Shown: positions 57,371-64,000 of the stretch, piece after piece
Layout: every line of letters starts with the position of its first letter
Position numbering within the stretch: position 1 is the first letter of the stretch
Source: Pegoplata infirma
Taxonomy: Eukaryota; Arthropoda; Insecta; Diptera; Anthomyiidae
Length of the DNA: 64,000 nucleotides
Assembly (NCBI GenBank): GCA_963921195.1
Contig: OY992538.1
Coordinates: 60,130,852 to 60,194,851 of the forward strand
Direction of reading: 5' to 3'
Made by a program: the position numbers and the translations under genes
Notes under the pieces: model-generated
Told to the model about the DNA's origin: nothing
The model's database searches: none
The model's input: the letters and a program-made list of their open reading frames with translations, nothing else

Positions 57371-59056
57371 ATGGGGCATTCCATGTAAAATCGGACACTT
57401 TAAAAAAATAGTTTACATTTTTTAGTACCCTTCGAAAACTCCTTCGTGGTAAATTTTCAGATTTTTTTGATGACCCGTTCAAAAGATATCGAATTTTTAA
57501 AAATTGGTAGTTTGTTTCTATACTCAAACTTTTTTTACTAATAACTTCTTCAATAATGGTCAAAATTTCATTTTTTTTTCAACATTTTTGTTTTTTACGT
57601 ACTTTTTAAAAAAAATCCCAAAAAAATCTTAAAAGCTCTCTAAGTAGTATGCAATTTTTAAGTTTTAAAATTTAAATCTCATTTTTGAAAATGTTTGTAC
57701 TCTTCGATTTTTTAAAATTTTTTTTTTGTGTAAAATTCCTATTGATTCTAAAAATTTTTTGCCCAAGAGGAGCGTGGGATAACGATTACTACTATTTTTT
57801 TTTAATTTTTTGAAAAAATTTTATTGTAATTTTTCAATCTTAAAATCATTTCTATTTCTCCAATGGTGCGCCATAGATTGGTCATTTCCAAGACCGACCC
57901 CCATTAATTTTTACGTCTTAACATTTCTTTGGACAAAATAAACTAATACCCTATCTCCAATTTTTAAGGGGCCTCCCACACAAAACGATATTTTTTTTAA
58001 TTTGCTCCAACCGCTCTAACTGCCCTAAGAGTGCCCTTAGAGCAACAAAATATATGACTGATTTATTTAATCAGCTTCTACCGGTCAAATGGTGCGTCCG
58101 AGAGGGGTCATCAGTGAGACCGACCCCCATTTATTTTTACCCTGCAACATTTTTTTAAAACATACCTACGCTCTATCTCCACTCCCTAAATAGGCTTCCA
58201 TTCAAAATTACATTTTTTTAACATTTGCTCGAACTGTTACTCGTATGGGAGCCTACTTAGGAAGTGGATATATTGCGTAGGTATGTTTTAAAAAAATGTT
58301 TTAGGGGTAAAAATAAATGGGGGTCGGTCTCACTAATGACCCCTCTCGGACGCACCATAAAAAATACATACATATTGTTGCTTTAAGGGCACTAGAAGGG
58401 TTGGAGCAAATTTTAAAAAATGTCGTTTTGTGTGGGAGCCCCCTTAGAAGTTTGAGATAGGATATTAGTTTGTTCCAAAGAAATGTTAAGACGTAAAAAT
58501 TAATGGGGGTTTGTCTTATAAATTACCCCTTTATGACGCACCATTGGAGCAGTAGAAATGATTTTAAGATTGGAAAATTACAACAAAATTTTTTAAAAAA
58601 ATTTTAAAAAATAGTAACTGTCATTATCCCATGATCCTACTGGGCAAAAAATTTGTAGAATCGATAGAAGTTTTATACAAAAAAATCTTTAAAAAATCGA
58701 AGAGTACAAACATTTTCAAAAATTTGATTTAAATTTTAAAACTTAAAACTAGCATACTAGAGCGCTTTTAAAAATTTTTTGGGATTTTTTTTTTAAAAAG
58801 TACGTAAAAAAACAAATATTTTGAAAAAAAAAATTAAAATTTTGACCATTATTGAAGAAGTTATGAGTAAAAGAAGTTTGAGTAAAAAAACAAACTACCA
58901 ATTTTTAAAAATTCGATATCTTTTGAACGGGCCATCAAAAAAATCTGAAAATTTACCACGAAGGAGTTTTCGAAGGGTATTAAAAACTGTAAACAAATTG
59001 GGAAAAACTAAAAAAAAAATTTTTCAAAGTGTCCGATTTGACATGGAATGCCCCAT
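57371..59056. mobile_element. 1.7-kb near-complete palindrome, GGGGCATTCC ends
   Basis: ATGGGGCATTCCATGTAAAA at 57371 faces TTGACATGGAATGCCCCAT at 59056, and pairing continues to a centre near 58215. Landmarks on both arms: CACGAAGGAGTTTTCGAAGG, ATGGTGCG(C/T)C, GACCGACCCCCATTAATTTT, CCTATCTC and CATACCTACGC. The same short protein-like frame appears on both arms only because they are inverted copies. No target duplication was fixed. Confidence 0.85.
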
Positions 59057-59142
59057 TATGTATATGTGAATATATGGTATACATTTGAGTTAAGTCGGTT
59101 TAAAATAAACCCGGCGACGGCAAAAAATGTCATTTGTTTGTT

Positions 59143-59229
59143 CAGTGGTGCCAACTTTTAATAAAATTAGAGTAATTTCACGGAAAAAATCGCTTATCAC
59201 ATAGTCAATGTGATTAAGTTGGCACTACT
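59143..59229. repeat. 87-bp CAGTGGTGCCAACTT hairpin-ended repeat
   Basis: CAGTGGTGCCAACTT faces AAGTTGGCACTACTG, a hAT-like end, but an exact 8-bp duplication is not present (GTTTGTT lies near both sides). It may be a very short MITE. Confidence 0.45.
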
Positions 59230-60179
59230 GTACGTTTGTTACACCATTGTGAATGAAAAAATTAAAAATTGTTGTGAAAATGCGGCAACCCTGGAGTGTG
59301 AGAGGGAGGGAGATTGAGAGAATCCGGAGAACAAATAAAATAAATTTTAATTTTTTGCCGTGCCGGTCACGGTTTTTAATTGTCAAATTGTATGAAAAAG
59401 TCGTGCCGGGCTTGTTCTGTTCCTACCTTAACTTTTGCTTTGCGACCCCTTTTCAATATTTTAAATTTTTCGTGACCTCCCAATATAAAAAAAAATTATT
59501 AACGTGAACTTTGACCTCAGTTTTTTCAAAAACCTAAAGTAATGGAAAAATTTGGAAACCAAATTCAGAAGCAGCATTGACAGATTAATCGAAACCATGT
59601 GGTCAGATCCCAGGCGCATGCCAAAAATTTTAAGTATAAAACTTCTAAAAAATAAAATTTAACACAATTTTGTGAACTTTAACCTCAATTTTCTCAAAAA
59701 TTTGGAAACCAGGTCCCGAACTACAGCATTTTATATCGAAACTTACTATCTTCATCGATTTTTTATTCCCGAAAATAAAAGAAAAACACCAGTTAAACCT
59801 GATCAGAAATGAAGAAATGTTTACGAAGAAAGTATTTAAAGTCCAATTTAGAGTAATGATTGTTCTTTTTTTCAAAATTATGTACCAATGTTTGGTAGTG
59901 ATTGAAATTTTATTCGATCACGAATCTAGATCCGTTATTCGGATCCAGATTTGGAATAAGCATTAAAAAGTAAATCGAAAAAAGTGGTCAGATCCAAGAC
60001 GCATCCGAAAATTTCACAAACAAAGCTCTTTAAAATGCACAAGAATACGTTTTTGTGAACTTTGCCTTTAATTTTCTCAAAAACCTAACGCACGAGAAAA
60101 ATTTGGAACCCAAATTCGGAATCAGCATCGAAAAGTTAATAGAAAACGAACTGTCAGATTCCAGACATAGTCAAAACAC
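59230..60179. other. probable interior of a hAT-like element
   Basis: Four diverged repeats of a TTGTGAACTTT..CTC(A)ATTTTCTCAAAAA..CCTAA(A)G unit of about 190-270 bp recur near 59505, 59665, 60052 and, partly, 60970. GCGACCCCTTT (59437) relates to the GCGACCC-rich right end at 61147. The left end was not found. Confidence 0.45.
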
Positions 60180-60904
60180 TAGAGTTGTCAATTATTCGCC
60201 TTTTAACTTTGTTCGAATAATTCAAATAATTGTTTTTGTTCGTTCGATCAAACGATTAAATCTAAAAAATTATTCGATTAATCGAAGAGAATAACGAATA
60301 AAAAAGTGGTCATTAAAAATATTTTTATTAACAAAAAAAATAAATAATTCATACAAAAAACAAAATAGTTAATATTTTATTAACAATAAATAAGTAAAAA
60401 ACTTATAAATTGAATTACTGAATTTACTTTTAAAGTAAAAAATGCATAAAAAACTTAAATTTTACTAATTTTAAGTTTTAAATTGGTGGAAGTCGGCAGG
60501 CGACGTTGGAGGACACCTTTTCCCTCTCCATAAATGTTTACAAATACGCCTAAAAACACTTATCATTATTTTGTATTACTTTATATAACCACGCCCTTAA
60601 AAGGGGGAGGGCCGTAAAAAAGCAATTTCCTAATCATCTTGGTCCAAATACGGGTCAAACAACTTCATATGGTATAAAAATATTTAATTTGTTGAACAAA
60701 CATACAAAAAAAAATTATAAACAAATTGTGTTTCTCTGGTGGTGTTTTAGTTCTTTAAGGGGGAACATTTAATTTTTCGATTAATTGGCATAAATTAATA
60801 GATTTATTCGTTATTCGAAAACCATAATTTTTAAATTAATCGAACAAGAGTTTGATTTTGTTTGATCGATTAATCGAATTATTCTTAATCGGTTGACAAC
60901 TCTA
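60180..60904. mobile_element. TAGAGTTGTCAA-ended hAT-like element, TSD CAAAACAC
   Basis: TAGAGTTGTCAATTATTCG and, inverse right end, TAGAGTTGTCAACCGATTAA are flanked by exact CAAAACAC at 60172-60179 and 60905-60912. The interior carries ATTCGATTAATCGAA-type palindromic repeats at both ends and a mini-me fragment (60480-60770: CCACGCCCTTAAAAGGGGG, TTCTTTAAGGGGGAAC). Confidence 0.85.
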
Positions 60905-61147
60905 CAAAACACTTCACAAATAAGTGTTGCGCATCCCGAGAAATTTACAACTGCACAGTGATTACGGAGGGACCTCAAGTGATGGAAAATTTTTTTTCTT
61001 TAATAAAAGTATTTGTATATTATTAAAACACAGCAAAAAAAAAATATGTTTTAAATTTACGAAAATTTAAGGTTTTAACAAATTTGTTCGCGACCCCCCT
61101 GAAACTCTTCCCCTAGGGGGTCGCGACCCACCGTTTGAGAACCATTG
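60905..61147. mobile_element. right end of a GGTTCTCAAACGG-type hAT-like element
   Basis: CGCGACCCCCCTG..CCCCTAGGGGGTCGCGACCC..ACCGTTTGAGAACCATTG is a typical right end (inverse: CAATGGTTCTCAAACGG). The matching left end was not seen, so it is truncated or rearranged. Confidence 0.5.
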
Positions 61148-61388
61148 TTTTAATTGATTAGCTCATTAAGGACAAAAAAAAAAACATTTTGATAGGTTAA
61201 AACTTTTAGCTTCAAAAATGACTTCGGCAAAAGAGTTTTAGAGCCGTTGGGGTCTTTTTTTTATTTTGTTTTTAGTTTTGACAGAGTTTGTTGCTCTTAA
61301 TGATAAACATTAATAAAAAAATATTTTCACCCTTAAATTTTAAAAATGTGCAAATTTTTCGTTATTAATTTATTTAAAACAATTATTA

Positions 61389-61519
61389 AGTGCCAGTTTA
61401 CAGAAGGCGAACGATACACACGAACGAAAATTTTGCATGTGTTTTGTTATTGTAACAACAACAAAATACATGTAAAATTTTCGTTCGTGTGTATCGTTCG
61501 CCTTCTGTAAACTGGCACT
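61389..61519. repeat. 131-bp near-perfect hairpin just upstream of the last exon
   Basis: AGTGCCAGTTTACAGAAGGC..GAACGATACACACGAACG..AAAATTTT faces its inverse ending CTGTAAACTGGCACT at 61519. Arms of about 55 bp pair with one or two differences around a GTTATTGTAACAACAAC loop. No clean TSD (flanks TTA / AAA). It ends 44 bp before the 3' splice site, so in the pre-mRNA a long stem would sit at or just upstream of the usual branch-point zone. Confidence 0.85.
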
Positions 61520-61563
61520 AAATATTTTTTTTTTAATTCTCCATCTCTATCTTCTCATTACAG

Positions 61564-62044
61564 AGCCCCCTTAACATCAACCATACGCGGCGGTAGTGGT
61601 GCTGGCACCGGTGGACGTTGTGAAAGTAGTATTGGCGGTTCTGAATATAGTTTTCCACCCAGTTATCGTTCACGTAATACTACACCCGGTACTATAAGCA
61701 GTGAACGTAGTATTGAAACAGAACCCTCCGGACGTCTTTTAGCTAATGAAGATATACCGGAACCCTTGAGTGTTGAACAATTATCAGAATATAATTCTCT
61801 GCAACAAAGAACTCAAAAACAAGAGCAAAAACGGAATTCCGTACAATTGGATTCAAATATTTTATTAACAAAGTCGGATACAAATTTGAATAGTGATAAA
61901 AAAGATGATTTAGTTACTATTGTTACTATAACGCCACAAAATAATAATTGCGATAATTTGGATAGGGCGGATAATGGTCAAAATTCATGTAGTGATAATA
62001 ATATGGAGAACAGAGAACAAATTGAAATATTGGCACATTTGTAA
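61564..62044 (+). CDS. terminal coding exon of the PPxY-tail gene
   Basis: It starts after CATTACAG with A, completing the split codon (AG|A), and ends at TAA 62042-62044; 159 complete codons plus stop. It encodes APLTSTIRGGSGAGTGGRC (Gly/Ser-rich), EYSFPPSYRSRNTTPGT with the third PPxY (visible residues 136-139), Ser/Glu-rich SSERSIETEPSGRLLANEDI, then PEPLSVEQLSEYNSLQQRT and a Lys/Gln and Asn/Asp-rich acidic tail finishing IEILAHL. The tail lacks Cys after residue 124 and has no second hydrophobic helix, as expected for a cytoplasmic C-terminus. Function is inferred only from the PPxY motifs. Confidence 0.85.
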
Positions 62045-64000
62045 ATATACCTTTATAAAAAAAGTTGGGATTCTTCTTAAGCTTGCTATAATTTGATTTG
62101 AGAGGAATGAGGTTATATTTTTGACTTAATGTAACATAATTATGCTATGACAAATTTGTAAGATTTTTTTTAAACTTGTTTAAGGTTGTTTTTAATAGGC
62201 GGGCGGTTATCACAACGTCAATTCGGTTATGACAAGTGCAAAATGGTTCTGACAAATGCTTGGAGGTTGTGACAACCAAATTGCAAATTAGTTTGATAAT
62301 TTTTTATTGCTACAAAAACAATTAAGAAAAACAAAAAATATACACACAATATTCAGATATGTTATGAAAGTTGAACTTTTGGTTTTTCGATCGGGTCACT
62401 GACAGCACCGTATTTTTATAATATAAATACCACATTTATTGGAAAATTCGGGAAATCTATTTGTTTTATTTAGCAATCAAGTTTGCTAATTTGCTATTGC
62501 TAAAAAAATTTGCTAAAGAAAAACTGCCTTCAGAGCTCAGATTTGTAACAACAACCGAATTTGTTTTGCCTCTTGAATGCAGCGCATTTTTAGGGAGGCA
62601 ACAGGATGTACTCCATTCTTAGCTTACACCAAATCATCAAAAAAAATATTAATTTTTTTCTTTTTTTGACAACAAGTTTTTTCATTTTGACAATATCGAG
62701 GGCCTATATTTAATACCCTCTATCTAAAAAAGTACAACTTTTCAGGATAGTGATTAAAATTCGATATTCTACAATATTTTTTTAAATCAACTACTGAATC
62801 TCACATATAATTCGTTTTCAAATTTTTGTACTATTGGGAATTTTTTAATAGATAGAGGGTTTTGCTTCTCAAAAATATTGGCCCGTACAAAAGAAAAAGT
62901 TTATTTTAACAAAAGTTTTATTTTAAATTTAAAATTCTCTATACATTTTTTGAAAGTCGATTTTAAATTTATTTTATTTTTCTGTGGTAAGGCTGATTAA
63001 GTACATGAATGAAAATGATCAGATAGAGGGTTTTGCATTTTAATAAAAATGAAATATTATGATTTCATTTACAACATCGGTAAATTTTTAATGTGATTAA
63101 TTACTGATAACGGCTTATAGAAAATTCCGAAATCGCGGTTTTAGTCCACAGGTGCTGATTTTTAAGACAAAAATTATTTTTTTTACCGAATTTACCTCAA
63201 AAGTTATTAAACTGTTGAGTAAGTAATGTAAAATTAAAAACGCGATTTTGGTCCACAGATGCTGTTCAGGATCGCTATTTTTAAGATTAAAATTTTTGTT
63301 TCATAATGTACACAAGACGTCCAAATTTTGAACCATATTTTTAAAAAAGTCAAACATGAATTTTCAGAAAAAATTTGCATCAGTGGACCAAAATCGTGGT
63401 TCTGGAATTTTGTTGATATGTAATGCATGATGACATTATTAAAAAAAAAATATTTATAAATAAGTTATTTGAAAAGATAGAGGGTTTTGCATTCAGAAAC
63501 ATTAATTGTGTAAGAGATAGAGAAAACCAAAAATTCAAATAAAATAGAAAAAAATATTTTTGTTCTGAATTTTACACCATAGATGAGTGCCGTTTTACTG
63601 AATATTTTGCCATCAAAAAAGTAATTTTCGTGAAAAAGGAAGATAGAGGGTTTTGAATATACAAAGGTCCTCGATATGTTTTCTGAAAATTCTCTCATTT
63701 TGAGCTTTATGAGAAATCAGGGCGGAATTTTTTTTTAAAAAAAATTTACAAAAAAAAAAAAAATGGTCAAAAAACTGTCAAAAATAAAAAAAATTGTCAA
63801 AAAAAAAAAAATTTTCTCAAATATGTTTTGTTTTTCTGACAAAATTTGTTTTTTTATTTTTGATCAAAATTTTTTTGTTTTTGACAAAATATTTTCTGAA
63901 AATACACACATTTTGAGCCTTATAAGATATTTGGCTGCTTCGAGAGTGTATTTAATGCCCATAGTGCAAACATTTTGAAAAAAAAAACAAATATGTATAA
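62045..64000 (+). other. 3' flank / possible 3' UTR with recurring GATAGAGGGTTTTG motif
   Basis: No open frame continues. An AATAAA (TTTTAATAAAAATG) occurs near 63041, but no polyadenylation site can be fixed. The word GATAGAGGGTTTTG recurs at 62851, 63023, 63477 and 63641, and its inverse CCCTCTATC at 62718. GGTCCACAG..TGCTG occurs near 63145, 63252 and, inverted, 63378. It may be UTR, intergenic DNA or an unknown repeat. Confidence 0.45.

Larger units (their letters stand above)
26783..61563 (+). other. 34.8-kb intron packed with nested transposons
   Basis: From GTAATT to CATTACAG. The two exons it separates join in phase (AG|A), which supports a single intron. It contains at least 20 transposon insertions listed separately. 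The splice pairing is inferred from phase and from motif continuity (a third PPxY in the next exon); a missed small exon inside cannot be excluded. Confidence 0.7.

Noticed and set aside
57168..59069. Similar frames on opposite strands (KSENLPRRSFRRVL) as a gene pair
   Set aside because: They are the two arms of one palindrome and mirror each other at DNA level.
61766..62044. A separate gene starting at 61766
   Set aside because: The frame starts at TTG and is open upstream to the splice acceptor at 61563; it is the 3' part of the terminal exon.

Overview
The window is AT-rich intronic DNA from an insect, most likely a calyptrate fly (blowfly, flesh fly or house-fly relative). The evidence is the gene/intron structure, the very low GC, many copies of a dipteran mini-me-like element (ACCCTCC ends plus GTCY tetranucleotide runs), and a captured histone H1 fragment that resembles fly H1. 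All coordinates were counted by hand, so boundaries may be off by a base or two. No bacterial-type genes, CRISPR arrays or functional rRNA/tRNA genes were seen.

Only one host gene is supported. Three consecutive coding exons lie on the + strand at 25995-26217, 26690-26782 and 61564-62044, joined by phase-compatible GT/AG introns of 472 bp and 34,781 bp. The visible 264 residues are the C-terminal end of a protein: a hydrophobic stretch (probable end of a membrane segment), a Cys/Arg/Gly-rich juxtamembrane region, three PPxY motifs spaced 32 and 43 residues apart, and an acidic/Asn-rich tail ending at TAA. It looks like a membrane protein with a cytoplasmic NEDD4/WW-binding tail. I do not recognise the gene, and its 5' exons lie outside the window or were not detected.

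The rest is introns and 3' flank built from transposable elements inserted into one another. Many boundaries can be fixed from the sequence because terminal inverted repeats (TIRs) are flanked by exact target-site duplications (TSDs). They include hAT-like elements with CAG-type ends and 8-bp TSDs (4642-7013, 15753-18626, 21317-22247, 35034-38269, 38355-46221, 40299-40739), a TAGAG-ended hAT-like element (60180-60904), and a 7-bp-TSD relative (48032-50456). There are also two Transib-type elements with CACGGTG ends and 5-bp TSDs (16432-18128, 22336-24406), three copies of a Harbinger-like MITE with 3-bp TSDs, several TA-TSD MITEs, a short LTR element with 1% LTR divergence and a tRNA-Arg-type primer site (5079-5970), and a decayed I/R1/LOA-type non-LTR retrotransposon on the minus strand (10770-14925).

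Layout: 1-2440 repeats and a large hairpin; 2441-3748 a TA element carrying two histone H1-derived fragments; 4248-8011 a four-deep nest; 8168-9814 MITEs; 10770-14925 the non-LTR element; 15753-25930 a satellite-bearing region interrupted by Transib, hAT and mini-me elements and reaching to within about 65 bp of the first exon; 25995-26782 two exons; 27203-33990 nested MITEs; 34668-51164 one 16.5-kb composite holding two large hAT elements, a 2.8-kb tandem duplication with tRNA-like heads, and further insertions; 51165-61519 more MITEs, including a 1.7-kb palindrome; 61564-62044 the terminal exon; 62045-64000 3' flank with a recurring GATAGAGGGTTTTG motif. The most unusual theme is a set of hAT-like elements whose interiors are tandem arrays, at least one of which flips orientation at a midpoint, as in Foldback elements.
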